From Acanthopleura granulata (lineage: Eukaryota > Mollusca > Polyplacophora > Chitonida > Chitonidae): a DNA stretch of 64,000 nt. Location: positions 52,541 to 116,540 of the forward strand of contig JABBOT010000081.1 in assembly GCA_016165875.1 (NCBI GenBank), given 5' to 3'. The notes below the pieces were generated by a model, which was not told the DNA's origin, ran no database searches, and saw only the letters and a program-made list of their open reading frames with translations. A program made the translations under genes and the position numbers. This document shows, piece after piece, positions 36,281-48,654 of this stretch. Each line of letters opens with the position of its first letter. Position 1 is the first letter of the stretch.

Positions 36281-37582
36281 GAGTGGCCATACCGTTTTCA
36301 CATCCAACATGCTGAAGATTATCTTGACGGACTCCTATACTGAATTGCTTAAGTTTATGTAAAGATTTTTAATATATTAGAGAGGCGCTACACACTGGAT
36401 GACACAGAGTCCCTTTTGCCTAATATGAGGAAATGTAAACTCAGAAATTCGGAAAAGGGAATATGTAAAAAGTTTTACGCAGATTTGATTATCCACGATT
36501 TGATTGAAGGGAGATAACTCTTACGTCATTCACACATGAACAACTTCACAAGTGAATTATGGCTGATCTGATGTGACAGAATTCTGATGTGTCAAGCATA
36601 TCACTTGTAATGTGATGCGGATTTCAGACAGGAGATGGTACTACGAATACCGATATCACTGTAGTGAACAAAGACATATATTTTATACAATTTAGTCAAA
36701 CATTTTTTTCAGTTGATTATCATCCTGTACGACTGTAATAGTAAAGCTTGTTTTTACATTTACGTCATGTGTCTCACTTTATGGCTTGTACCAGATTTAG
36801 TGTTACTTCGCACTTTGCGTCTTACGTCAAACTTTACGCCACATGTCGTACTTTACGTCTTAAATCACGCTTTATGTCTAATATCATACTTAACGGTTTA
36901 TATCGTACTTTACATATAATTTGGCACTTTAAGTCTTAAATGGCACTTCACGTCTTACATCGTACTTTATGTTTTATATCACCTCTTGTACACACTTGGC
37001 TATCATGGCAGTATTAAGCCATTTAGGGCTCCACTGCTCTCATTTCAGGGAGCCAGAGATTAATGTCAATCGCCACACGTTTCCATCTCTGACACCGTTC
37101 ACAATCTCCCACAGAGAACAGAATTATCTCATCAGAAAAAGATTTCTAGTCAATTTCTCATCGTCATATTTTTGGCAGAGGACACCTTTAGTTTCTCAAC
37201 GGGTTATTGTCAAGTCCTAATTTTACAAAACCTACAAAAATATTGTGAAGTTATTTAGTTTTTACTTGACATGTGGTTTTAAATGTGGACAGAGTGTACA
37301 GGCCTTGTGAGAATATATATCACAACTGTGTTTATTTCAGCGTATTCCAGAGTTAGTTGCCGTGTCCATCGTGTTGAATAGGATCGTCAACTTGGATACG
37401 TAAGATCTATTCTAGCGAACATTAGCCCAAGGACCGATCATATTGGTAGATGGCCAGTACATGAATGATTGTTTCGACACCAAGATTTATTATCAGTGCT
37501 TTCACCATTTTCTTTTCACTGTTATGCAGGTGCAGGCTCAGGGAGGTGCAGAAACTCAGAAGAGTCTCTATGATAGAAAGGG
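36281..37582. other. Non-coding stretch
   Basis: Contains the 20-bp repeat array listed next. No exon is supported upstream of the LRR fragment. Confidence 0.5.
36770..36985. repeat. Degenerate ~20-bp tandem repeat
   Basis: About ten variants of a 'cgtactttacgtcttaaat' type unit; spacing is mostly 20 bp but drifts. The two overlapping frames here (36,713-36,919; 36,748-36,939) reflect the periodicity. Confidence 0.7.
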
Positions 37583-38850
37583 ATGGGGAAACATTTTGCG
37601 ACCTTGTCGCTTTTTGTTTTAACAGCCGTATTTGTTGTCATGACAACGGTATGTGTACTGCAAGGTTCCAGATGCCACCTTTCCCTAAGCAGACATTTTC
37701 TTGACTGCAAATTTGAAGGATTGACACATGAGCCTATTCTGATGTTCTCTGGGGTTATTGATTTTTGAAATTGATTTCAGTTTAATAACATAGCAGAGGT
37801 GAGAGATCATACGTTTTCACCGGCATGGAATTTGCAGACTCTTGACCTGTCAAACAACAATTTAACCTCCCTCCTGCGGGAAGCGTTTCTTGGACTCGGA
37901 AATTATGTCTCTTTTAGTTTGTCAGATAACCCTTTGTTTATTAGCACAGAAGTTGTTCCTGCTAAGTTATTTGAACCACGTTTGGGCTTGAAACTGATAC
38001 CTATTCAGGGGTGTTCAGAAGCTGATAACTGGGCATCAATGGATACGTCATTTAGCCGACTAAGAAACCTCGCCTCGCTGTTTCTAGGCTTTTCACGTGA
38101 ATTTGTTTTTGTTGTCGGGTTTGAAGCACTCACAGAATTCACTAGAACATCTACAAAGAAGGCTAAATCTTTCATTTCACTTCATCGCAAATGTTCATGG
38201 TTGGCCTTAAAAAAATCAACCTTTGTGCCGCTTCGAAACATTGCTGTCAAGGAGTTAGAGATAGTACAGTGTGAACTTAATGTCATTGAGAGAGGATCTT
38301 TCGACCCATTGACCTGGCTAAAAGTTCTAGACCTTAGCAATAGCGAGCGTTCATGGTTTCATACCGTACTTGGGTCTCTGAATGGTCGACAGGGTAATAA
38401 CATGACGACTATAAACATCAGCTCCTTAACCACATTTCTAAATGCACGACAGGTGAAGTTGGATGACAGGGACTTCATCTACATGAGTAAAATATGTGTG
38501 AAGTCGGTTGACCTGTCCCGAAATTACATTTACATTGACAACTCTGCAAGAAATCCAATACAGTTTAGACTTCATTGTTCGGAAAACCTCAACATGTCAT
38601 CCGTTACCACTGACTTCTGTCCAAGAAAATTGATGAAGTACCTCAGTTCTTCCTCGATGTTAAAACACCTTGATGTCAATCGACGTCGCTATAAGGCTGC
38701 TAATGCCCAATTTTCTACCCACAGCTCACTCAAAACGAGAGAGTTTGGCTTTCCTCAGTATAAGGTTTGCCAGAGATTTACTTGTCTTGGTCTTTCCAGA
38801 TGTAGTGCCTTAAATAGACTGATTGTCAGTTGGTCCTTGCACACTTCAGG
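37583..38850 (+). pseudogene. Toll-like-receptor-type LRR fragment, truncated
   Basis: An ATG at 37,583 starts a signal-peptide-like segment (MGKHFATLSLFVLTAVFVVM) followed by a Cys pair and LTHEP, the look of an LRR N-terminal cap. The same frame then meets TGA at 37,766 and 37,772 and reopens at 37,775. It runs to 38,905 with LRR blocks such as NLQTLDLSNNNLTSL, AFLGL, SLSDNPLF and LKVLDLSN. The arrangement fits the ectodomain of a Toll-like receptor. No transmembrane or TIR region follows, because homology to this gene stops near 38,850. The last ~19 codons of the frame are antisense TRIM intron. A GT-AG intron from 37,649 to 37,780 would bypass the stops but would also remove the cap, so I favour a pseudogene. 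Confidence 0.72.
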
Positions 38851-39243
38851 TGTGGCATTTTCAAAAGTAATGTTGGTCTATGCTGTGGCGGTCGTACAAG
38901 TCTGAATAATGGTCCTTTCCTTCACGATAAATTCCATGAAAGTTTATCAAAAAGTATTATTTTACATTCTCTCGGTTCATCTGATCATATCATGGTTCAA
39001 AACCGGTTAAATACTACTGACATATCCAACACAGACACTTGTGATACAAATACTTTCTTGAGCAGCATTATGTGTCCTACTTGGATGTACCGTTCACGCT
39101 GAGATGTGTAAGCATGACAAGTTTCATCATTTGACCCTCACAAATATGTTCACATTTTACCAAGTCTTATCTAGATTGTTGTACGTCACAAACTACCAGC
39201 CATTTGAGACACTATGACACCGTTACACACATTACTGACTTAC

Positions 39244-42200
39244 CTTAGCTTTTTCAGCTGCAGAGGGTATATCGCTAATACCATGTTCCGGATGATCAAC
39301 CAAGCACCCCATGCAAATCACCACCCTACACGGCACACAGTACATGCCTAATGGAAGACCGTGCCTCGTGGATGACGGCTGCTGACTTGATTCCTCGTCC
39401 CGGCTGATGTGACTCTGAGAGACGTATCTCCCTAAGATCTTAATGCTGCAGATGATCCTTTGCTTACATTTAATGAACTCATATTAACAGCAGCCGATAG
39501 AACCATCCCTATTACCTCGACAAATCCCAAATCCAAAAGAAAACCCTAGTATGATAATGACTGTCGTAAGGCTATAAAAGAGCACAAAAGGCCGAGCGCA
39601 GATTTAATCATCGTCCTGATGATAATAATTTAAACCAGATTGGTATACTTAGAGCTCAGGCTCGTCGATTTATTAAGTCCAAGAGAAGATCTTGTTGGCG
39701 GAACTTCGTTTCAGGCATTACGTCCAAAACACACATGCGTAAGGTCTGGAACGTGGTTGAGAAACTTAAGGGCAAGAACAGTAAAGCCAAAGTTCAGCAC
39801 TTAAAGGATGGTGATACCTTATTAACTTCACCGCATGATATAGTCAACAAAAATAGCTGAAACAATATCCCACAAATCTTCATCTGGCAATTATTCTCCT
39901 GAATTCCAGCATATTAAAAACCAAAAGGAGAAACTTAAATTGCCCTTCTCTTCTAAGAATTTAGAAGACTATGATCGTCCATTTTCAATTGAAGAGCTTA
40001 AAACTTCTCTAAAAAAGGCACACGATACTGCGTTCGGCCCGGATAATATATATTACACGCTTTTGAACCACTTACCATCTGAGCCATTGGAGACACTCTT
40101 GGACTTACTAAATGATTTTTGGAAGACTGGTAAATTTATCCCATCATGGAGAGAGGCCTTTTGTTATCCTGGTCCCTAAACCGGGAAATCCGAGAAATTA
40201 CCATCCCATAGCTCTTACCAGTTGCATCTGTAAGACTATGGAACGGAAGATAAATGATAGACTTGTTTGGTTTCTTGAAGCCAGCTTGCTTTTATCAAAC
40301 ATTCAATATGGTTTTCGTCAAGGTCGATCCACTATGGATCACCTTGTTCGATTCGAAACCTTCATTCGTGATAGTTTTATTAATAATGAACATGTGGTAT
40401 CGATATTTTTGGACTTCGAAAAGGCCTACGACAGCACATGGAAATATGGTATTTTAAAAGACCTCGCTGATATGGGTTTAAAAGGTCGCTTACCTTTATT
40501 TATATCTCAGTTTTTATCTGATCGACAGTTTAAGGTACGGGTGGGGTCCACTCTTTCTGACTCTTATGAACAAGAGATGGGTGTGCCCCAAGACAGTATC
40601 CTTTCACCAACACTGTTCAGCACAAAAATTAACAGCTTAGCTCAAACATTAACATCTGGTATTGAAGGTTCTTTATATGTAGATGATTTCCTGATATGCT
40701 ACCGTGCTAAAAATATGAATAACATCGAGCGGCAATTGAAGCTTTGTCTCAATAAGATCGAGGAGTGGGCAGTTGCCAGCGGTTTTTACGTCTAAAATCG
40801 TGGGTATGCATTTCTGTAATAAACGCAAACTTCGTCTAGACCCTAAGCTTAAATTTTGTGGTAAACCAGTGAAAATTGTTGGAGAAAATAAATTTTTAGG
40901 GGTTACATTCGACAGTAAATTATCCTTTATAGCTCACATAAAAATGATTAAAGCTAAATGTACAAAGGCTCTCGATATAATTAAGGTCGTGTCTAGCACT
41001 GAGTAGGGTGCTGATCGATCAGTTTTACTTAATTTGTATCATTCTCTGGTGAGGTCTAAATTAGACTATGGGTCCATCATTTATGGTGCCGCTAGGAAAT
41101 CATATCTTAAAATGTTGGATCCGGTCCATCGCCAAGGTGTGAGGCTCAGCCTTGGTGCCTATAGGACCCAACCAGTAGAGAGTTTAAAAGTAGAGGCTAA
41201 TGAGCCTTCTTTATATCACAGGCGTATAAAACTCAGCCTTCAATACGTCGCTAAGCTTAAAGCTCACCCAACAAATCCTGCCTACGACTGTGTTTTTAAT
41301 CCATCATACGCAGGTAAATATAATAAATTTCCCAACAAAATTTCTTCCTTTGGTCTTCGTGTTCGGGACCATATTGTGGAAGCTAACATCAAGCTGGACG
41401 ACATAGCACCGGTTTCTTTTCCGGAGTCTCCTCCCTGGCTTCTTCCACAAGTTAAATTAATATTTGATCTACGTCAACATAAGAAATCCGATACAAACCC
41501 TCTTATAATTCAGCAAAGTTTCGCTGAAGTAAAAGCTAATTATCCGGATTATAAATTTATATATACTGACGGGTCAAAGGATGGGGACAGGGTCGCGGCT
41601 GCGGCTCTCTTGGAACAGGGAGTCACCTCTCTTCGCCTTCCATCCTCGTCTTCAATATTTTCTGCTGAGGCCAGAGCTATACTTCTGGCTTTATCATACG
41701 TTTCATCCGGCTCTGCCCAGAGAGCAGTCATATGCAGTGACTAGTTGTCCTGCCTTTTGGCTATAGAGCAAAATAAATGTCAAAACCCGTTAATACTAGA
41801 AATATTAGCCATCCATAGAAAGTTAATTAAAAGAGGGAAAGATATTGTATTCTGTTGGATACCAACTCATACTGGTATTCACGGAAACACAGTCGCAGAC
41901 AGGGAAGCGAAAGCTGCTCTTAGTAAACCCATATCTAAAATTAAAATTCCTTATACTGATTTTAAATCTAATATTCTTAAATACATTTGTCGAATTTGGC
42001 AGGACCAATGGGGCCTGCAGGTGGATAACAAACTGCATGCCATTCACTCTGTAATAGGCTATGACTCTTATACGTTAAGCCATAATCATTCATTCATTCA
42101 TTTTAAAGAAATGAGGCGGTGGTGCTTGACAGCACCCCTCAAGGGATGAAAAGAGGTCAGACAATCCTGGCAGTATAGAAAACAACAGTGGGTGCAAAAC

Positions 42201-42568
42201 TTTACAGCTTTAACCTTATTGTCCTCCTCGCAGAGAGAACAACAAGGGGTGTTTTCCCCAACCTTTGCTTCAGAAGCAAACCTCTCCACAATTTCTGCCA
42301 ACTGTAAGTTGACAGGCAAACCTGCCACACCCTCTCTTCCTAAACTCGTTGTTGACCGACACACGGGACATGATATCATTTGATGGACATCCTCACTCCC
42401 CGCGGTGCAGGAGGTCTCCTCTGTCGGCCCCAGTTTACACTTTTCAGCATACATATCAAGGTATTGTCTGCAGAAAGTGTGCTGACAGGGCAGCGCTATG
42501 GGTTCGCGAAACATTTCCACACATATCGAACAAGTGACGTCTTCCCGGTTCTGTTCAATTTCAGCCAT
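39244..42568 (-). pseudogene. Inverted TRIM RING/B-box pseudogene, split by a LINE
   Basis: Read on the minus strand, the copy starts at ATG 42,568-42,566 after an intact-looking acceptor (tatgtttcag). It is open to 42,098, then resumes at about 39,436 and ends at the donor-like aag/gtaagt at 39,244. It parallels the exon at 16,972-17,622. Two zinc ligands are changed: RING C36 is tyrosine (FCRQY) and B-box C175 is serine. About 2.66 kb of LINE sits between codons for LISL and the next part. No copies of the coiled-coil or SPRY exons follow downstream on this strand. The protein could not form an intact RING. Confidence 0.9.
39436..42096 (+). pseudogene. 5'-truncated, decayed LINE copy (RT and RNase H)
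   Basis: This is a second copy of the LINE family at 52.5-57.7 kb. It begins at the position equal to 55,296 there, so the endonuclease is absent. It keeps about 430 bp of the endonuclease-RT linker that the other copy has lost. Frames cover the RT (40,112-40,795, with YVDD in LYVDDFLICY) and RNase H (41,034-41,744 with YTDGSKDG and SAEARAILLAL). The CSD aspartate follows, then a stop, and then IPTHTGIHGNTVADREAK. Several stops and frameshifts break it. About 170 bp just before the 3' end are deleted, then it ends in gttaagccataatc and (attc)n. It sits inside the inverted TRIM exon. Confidence 0.9.
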
Positions 42569-44109
42569 TGTTTCGTCGGCTTTTCTCTGAAACATAAACA
42601 GGAAATAACTCAATCGTGGAACCAAACAAAGAGAATGTGATATCGCTTTGTATGTGCAAAAATTAGAAATAATAATTTACAATTTTCAGTTAGCCAGGCT
42701 TTATTGAAACTGTCTATTTTTATTTCTTTGCTCAAAACTGCTCAAGGGTTCACGATTAGGAGTTTGCTTCCGGTTTGATTCGGGTATCGCTACACAAAGA
42801 TGTCAGGGGTCTTCTTGTCATCCATTCATGGTTATTGTGGGTGAGCCCAAAATGTCATTGTGACCTTCCCTGTTGACAGTGGGGAAGTGTAGCGAAGACG
42901 TACACAGCTTTCCTTCACACCTGGCATGGTATTGGTGTAGGCAAGCCAGAGTCCAAAGAATGACAATCCAAAATTACATAGAGTAGAGATGCCACATACC
43001 CGTCTGAAATACACAGAGCCTATCAGTTAAGGTAATCATTTTGCTAGGTGTGAGCAGGACGCGCCATGTCAGCAATTTCACTCAGGTAAATCTTGGTCGC
43101 CATGTTCCATCGCTTTTTACTATGTAACTGTCCCTTTAGGTAGTTTTCTAAAGTAAGAACTGGTGTGTTTAAATTTTCTTCTCGTTAGACACATCCTTCA
43201 GGGGTCGGGACATCCGGAATAAATTCCGGGTAGGTCGTACCAAAGACTTAAAAACGGTACTTGTTGTTGCTTTGCTTGGCCCGTTGTCAGTACACTGTCA
43301 GTATGACTGGGTGAGGATGTCATGTCTGATGTCTTCGGCATGACATTCCAGTGGCGGCAGCACTTTGGCGACATGGACTCACATTGCCACAAGAAGACAA
43401 ATTCAACGTACCCTTCGACATCATTTAACAGAAAACTTTTCAAGTGGGACTTGAACCCAAAATATCTCATCATAAGACTTCCTATTTGCAAATGTGATCA
43501 CATGATTATACTCATATAAAGTTAAATGACATGGAATTCAGGAGACAATCCATAGATCCCCAATGATAAAACAATTCAACAGTAAACATCGCTGTACATT
43601 TTGAGATATAAATGTGACTTTAACAAGTAAAACTCAAGACTGTCTCCAAACAGCACTACAAATATTGACCAGTATAACTGTCCAGCGCTTCATGCAGTAA
43701 TCTGGTGATGGATTATCTCCCCTGCTACAGGTAGAGAGCCAGGATTACTGCTACCTTACATCACGTGAACGGCATTGATAAGAATTACAATATGCTTAAG
43801 ACAGGGTTGTGTTAACATATCCAAGCAAATACAGTGTACACCGACTTGAATGTTACATATATAGCAGGGACACTTCAAACAAACCCGTAACTTGTAAGCC
43901 TGGACTGGAGATATCAATATGTCACGAGCTTCAGGTTATAAAAATATGTCAGCGTCCGCTGTTCGTCTAGACAGGCAGGCCGAACCCCATACATATCTCA
44001 CTAAAAGGGAAAACTTGATGTTTCTTGAGGCCTTGGAAAATCGTGTCTCCCACAAAGGCTAACTAAGAAATGTATGCTTACGTGTCTAGGGCAGCATTCC
44101 CTGGTAGTA

Positions 44110-44488
44110 GTACCAGAGTTCTGCCGCCTAGTAAGTTAGGCACTTATCTAATGCCTCCTGCCAAAGTACATACACTCACAAACATGCGCGGTACAGTTTC
44201 GGCGGTCTCACCTTCATTACTTTGGAGGGAACCGGCCTAGAAGCCCATCGCCCTCTGTTAAAACAAAAGCGACCTTATGTTTAACGGTTACGAGCTGCAA
44301 ATGGAAGAGCCGGCAGAAATATGGCGTCGTTTTTGTTTTAACCTGGAGCGATGAGCTTCTAGGCCGGTCAGCTCCTAAATAACGAAGGTGAGACCGCCGA
44401 CATTGCATTGCACATGTTTGCGAGTGTCTGTACTTTGACGAGATAGAAGATAAATGGCTGAGTTGCAATTCGGCGGAACTCTGGCCAT
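44110..44488. repeat. Long foldback, about 380 bp
   Basis: The left arm from 44,110 (ccagagttctgccg) to about 44,275 is matched by its reverse complement from 44,335 to 44,488 (cggcggaactctgg). The best part is ggcggtctcacctt / aaggtgagaccgcc at 44,201 and 44,386. The loop is about 60 bp. The arms differ by scattered mismatches. It could be a foldback transposon or the source of a hairpin RNA. The frames on the minus strand (44,217-44,657; 44,375-44,584) only reflect this structure. Confidence 0.8.
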
Positions 44489-45491
44489 TAAACGGAAGGT
44501 TGTATGCCTTCCACTGGTATATCGACATCCAAGTATCGGAGCGGCAGTGGAGGTCATGTAGGACTTGGGCCGTAATATCTTCATGGTGTTGAGTTAATCG
44601 AGAAGGTGGACGTATGAACAATTGCAATGTAAGCCATACGTATTTGATTAATGTCACTATATATACTAAAAATCATAGACGATTTAGATGCTGATTCTAG
44701 TAATTCTCCTATAAGACATTCATTGCAGCACTTGTCATTATTGGAAACTATTGACTGCTTCTCTTTGCATGAATCCATCCAAATATTTTGTTTTATTTTT
44801 ATTTTTTTTGTTTTAGTTCTTTGGTAGTTTGTGTTACTTGTCGTTTTGGAAACTGGCCTTGCAATTATTGAGCCGGAACGCGCATTTTGGTTGTCGGCTG
44901 GAATACGAATACCGGTTTCATGATATAGGTTTACCCGTTGAAAAGTTTGTCGGTATCTTGCCGAAGGGCGTTGGCGTGCTTCTGAAACTTATTACCATGG
45001 CATCACATATTAAAGTGGAATATTCTTAAGCATGGATTCCAACAGTCAAATATACGAATTAAACTAAAACTATCAAACAACTCCTTTTTGTCAGAAGAAA
45101 CAAGACTTTATTCAAAAGATAAAAGATGATAAAAAGTTGATGTTTACAATGTGTGTAATTACCTGTGCTGAACATTGGCTTTGGTGTAATGGTAGATGTA
45201 TAAGAGAGGTACAACAACAACAACACGACCTTAAAACAAGCCGGGCCTCATCACATGTCTCCTAATTATGGTCTAGAAGTCACAGTGAAAAAGCAACGTC
45301 AGACAAATTTTGTATTTCAATCGGGATTAAATGAAAGAATTGATGGTGTATTAAAGACAGTGGTAATGAATTGAGAGGGCAAATCTACCTCAATAATACA
45401 CACGAACATCATCATATATGTACGTAGAATCATCGTTATTTCCTGGGAACGTAATGAACGTAAATTTTTTTTAATAACCGGTCCTGCAGTA
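44489..45491. other. Non-coding stretch
   Basis: No supported exon, array or repeat. Confidence 0.45.
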
Positions 45492-45655
45492 TACTTGATT
45501 AACCATCGTGGCCGAGTGTGTCAAGGTTAGTGTACTTGATAAATCATCACGGGCCACAGTGTCAAGCGTGGTGTACCTCATAAATCATCAAGGGTCAGAA
45601 TATCAAACTCAATGTACTTGACCAACTTGCATGGCACACAATATAAGTACAGTCT
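45492..45655. repeat. 41-bp tandem repeat, four units
   Basis: Units start at 45,492, 45,533, 45,574 and 45,615 with tacttgat(t/a)aa or variants. The last is the most diverged. Confidence 0.7.
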
Positions 45656-46671
45656 TGAATTGTTAAGGCTACTAAGAAAGTGTTCCATTGAATAAAAGGT
45701 GCAAGATGTCGGTAAAGTGGAGAAAACTAGATTTCAGATATCACCAAAACACAATATTAAAGAACCAAACAACACATGTAACAGACGAAATTCATTAATC
45801 AGATCTCCACAGATTACATATTCCTCATGATGATAACATTGTGGTAGATTAAAAAGAGAAAAGAAGTCGAGGCTCATCTATATACGACGATATGAAACCA
45901 ACAGAGGGCTTTTGGTCTTAAGCCTTGCTACAGCATATCTTTGTCGAAAAACAAAAACAAAAATACAGCTTATAACAACAGCAAATATGTTTGAAAAAGT
46001 TCATGACGATGCTGAATCTATCCTAACTTCTTCTCCAAACTTGCCTAATCCTCATAAACGGAAAAGGTTTCAAAAGAAAAACGAAATCATAAAGGAGAGA
46101 CATCTTGCAATATATATGTAAATTATCTTTCCATATTCTTCATAGCTTCCCCATTTATAAAATGTGAAGAAAAGTGTTTCTGGCCGCTGTATTTTTACAT
46201 ATAATACTAAAACAAGCCAAATGAAATAAAATGATCTTACCAGAGACATACATTTCCAAACAACTAATGTCCATGCCCACGTACGCGTGTGTACATGTGT
46301 TGACGACAAGTCCATACAATGACGTATACTTAACTACATGGCCGTTAAATTTTTTATCATTTCGACAACCTAATCACTGTCTTCACCAACAACACCAAAG
46401 TCATCACGCACCTCAGCGCACTTATAATGACCCTCAGTTAGCCCATAACATCCATCGTCGTTTGAATAAATTTATGGTCTTTAAGTTTTAAAACAATAAC
46501 CTGGAACAATCCACCTCAATACGACATTCACAGCCACTGTTTGACTTAAGTGATTCCTTACGCATTTCATTGGTGCAGGCTATGCTACATGTATGTTCGA
46601 CACAATGTATGACTTTACAGCTTGTTTTACGTTAACATTCGAACACCGGCTTCTTTAATAACATCAACTTA

Positions 46672-47560
46672 AATGTAGATCACGGTCTCACTAAATTTGA
46701 CCTGTTATCATCAATTCATTTATTTTATTTATTATTTGATTGGTGTTTTACACCGTGCTCAAGAATCATCATCAATAGAAAGGTAGAACATGACTTAACT
46801 AATACGACATCGCTTCATCGATTTTAATGCTGAACATGGCTTCACTAAATCTGACCTGTCATCATCAGTTGACATGTAGAGCATGGCCTCACTAGATCTG
46901 ACCTGTCCTCATCAGTTTACATGTAGAGCATGGCCTCATTAGATCTGACCTGTCATCATCAGTTGACATGTAGAGCATGGCCCCACTAGATCTGACCTGT
47001 CATCATCAGCTTACATGTAGGGCTTGGCCTCACTAGATCTGACCTGTCATCATCAGCTTACATGTACAGCATGGCCTCACTAGATCTGACCTGCCATCAT
47101 CAGTTTACATGTAGAGCATGGCCTCAGTAGATCTGACCTGTCATCATCAGCTTACATGTAGAGCATAGCCTCAGTAGATCTGACCTGTCATCATCAGTTT
47201 ACATGCAGAGCATGGCCTCACTAGATCTGACCTGTCATCAGTTTACATATAGAACATGGCTTCTCTAAATCAGACTTGTCATCAATGTAAATGTAGAATT
47301 TGGCTTCACTAAATCAGACCTGTCATGATGATTTAAGTGTAGAACATAACTTCATTAAATCAGGCCAGTCATTATTAATTTAAATGCAGAACTTGACTTC
47401 ATTAAATCAGACCTGTCATCGTGAATTTAAGTGTAGAACATGTCTTTACTAACTCAGACCTGTCATCATCAATTTAAATGTAGAACATGGCTTCACTAAA
47501 TCAGACCTGTTATCATTAATTTAAATGTAGAACAACTGGCTTAACTAATACACTTCTTAC
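46672..47560. repeat. 47-bp minisatellite array, about 15 units
   Basis: The core array (46,846-47,250) repeats tagagcatggcctcactaga, tctgacctgtcatcatcag and ttacatg with few changes. Downstream units (47,250-47,550) form a second sublineage with cttcactaaatcagacctg and aatttaaatgtagaac. Isolated early units lie at 46,672-46,830, interrupted by a SINE tail fragment (46,720-46,768). Confidence 0.9.
46720..46768 (-). mobile_element. SINE tail fragment inside the minisatellite
   Basis: Reads tttgattggtgttttacacc then gtgctcaagaatcat, preceded by an (attt)n-like tail. Only the 3' end of the SINE is present. Confidence 0.7.
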
Positions 47561-48034
47561 TGACTCTTACTAACTAATAAACCCCTTATCAAGCTCAGTT
47601 CAATTTGAACATCATTTGAACATATATGTATCAAGACATTTAGCTTAAAAGACGTACACGTCTCACAGTCATCATTGTCATTCACATGAAATTCAACACA
47701 TTCACGCATCACATTTTAACACGTTCACCTTACATTTAACACATTCAGAGTCACTCATTTACACCCTATTAGCCACAGTCATGACATCCTCATGGAATTT
47801 TAAACAAAAAAATGAACAATGGATACATCACTCTTTGGCTGGATCGTTACCACCCATTTGGTTCATGTTACGTAACAAAATCCATCAATTAATACTAATT
47901 GACAGCGAAACATAAATATAATTCACACAGATTTAAACTCCATTACAACGTTAAACGTTGACATTTTGGCCGGAACTCAGCTTATTTATGTGCAGCACAC
48001 AGCCCAAATCAATATTCCTGCACTGTGGCACTCA

Positions 48035-48245
48035 TCTCAAATGACATGACAACTGTGTAGCACACATAAACGACATGGCAACTGTGAAGCAGACAGCAGA
48101 AATTCAAGCAGATATGGCAACTGGACAGCACACATCATGTTACATGGCAACTGTACAGCATAAATCATATGACAGGGCAACAGTATAGCACACATTATAC
48201 ATTGGTGGTCATGGTAAAGTGCAGCACACATCATAAATGACATTA
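48035..48245. repeat. Imperfect ~30-bp repeats
   Basis: Repeats of acatggcaactg followed by (t/g)gtagcacacat-like sequence with variable spacing, about seven copies. Confidence 0.65.
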
Positions 48246-48546
48246 CATCAATCAATCACATTGTTACCAACCCCGCCTTTAAAATATTGTATTGTATTCT
48301 TTTTTGTTTTGCTTTAACGCTAACAGAGTGTGTGACCTACAATTTTTTTCTCTGTGTATTTTGTAGCCTGTGCTTGAATTCAGTCGGATGTTCTCGAGGC
48401 TTCTGTCTTGATGAGTTTGTGTCATTGTACATAGAGCTTACATTCTGCAAAGATATACTCATATTGTAAACATTTTTACAAACAAACCTTCCAGAATTTT
48501 CTTTACGTTACCCTATAAATATGAGCGACGAAGTTATAAAGCTAGC

Positions 48547-48636
48547 GGTCATTTACTTCTGTCTACTTTGAGAGCAGTCATTTACTTACATCCACCTTGA
48601 GAGCAGTCATATACTTCCGTCCACTGGAGTCATATT
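48547..48636. repeat. 29-bp tandem repeat, three units
   Basis: Units read cagtcatttacttacatcca plus ccttgagag, with small changes; the first unit begins with cggtcattt. Confidence 0.7.
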
Positions 48637-48654
48637 TGATCTTGCCTACTTACA

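Larger units (their letters stand above)
38850..44000. repeat. Inner arm of long inverted duplication (right)
   Basis: Reverse-complement counterpart of 15,710-18,015. It is enlarged by a LINE at 39,436-42,096 and by about 430 bp at 42,685-43,110. It lacks the SINE found in the left arm. Confidence 0.9.

Noticed and set aside
42832..43014. Minus-strand 60-codon frame within the right arm
   Set aside because: Falls in the ~430-bp insertion without homologue in the left arm; no family signal.
46672..47560. CRISPR array
   Set aside because: The units are directly tandem without unique spacers of constant length, and the context is eukaryotic; it is a minisatellite.
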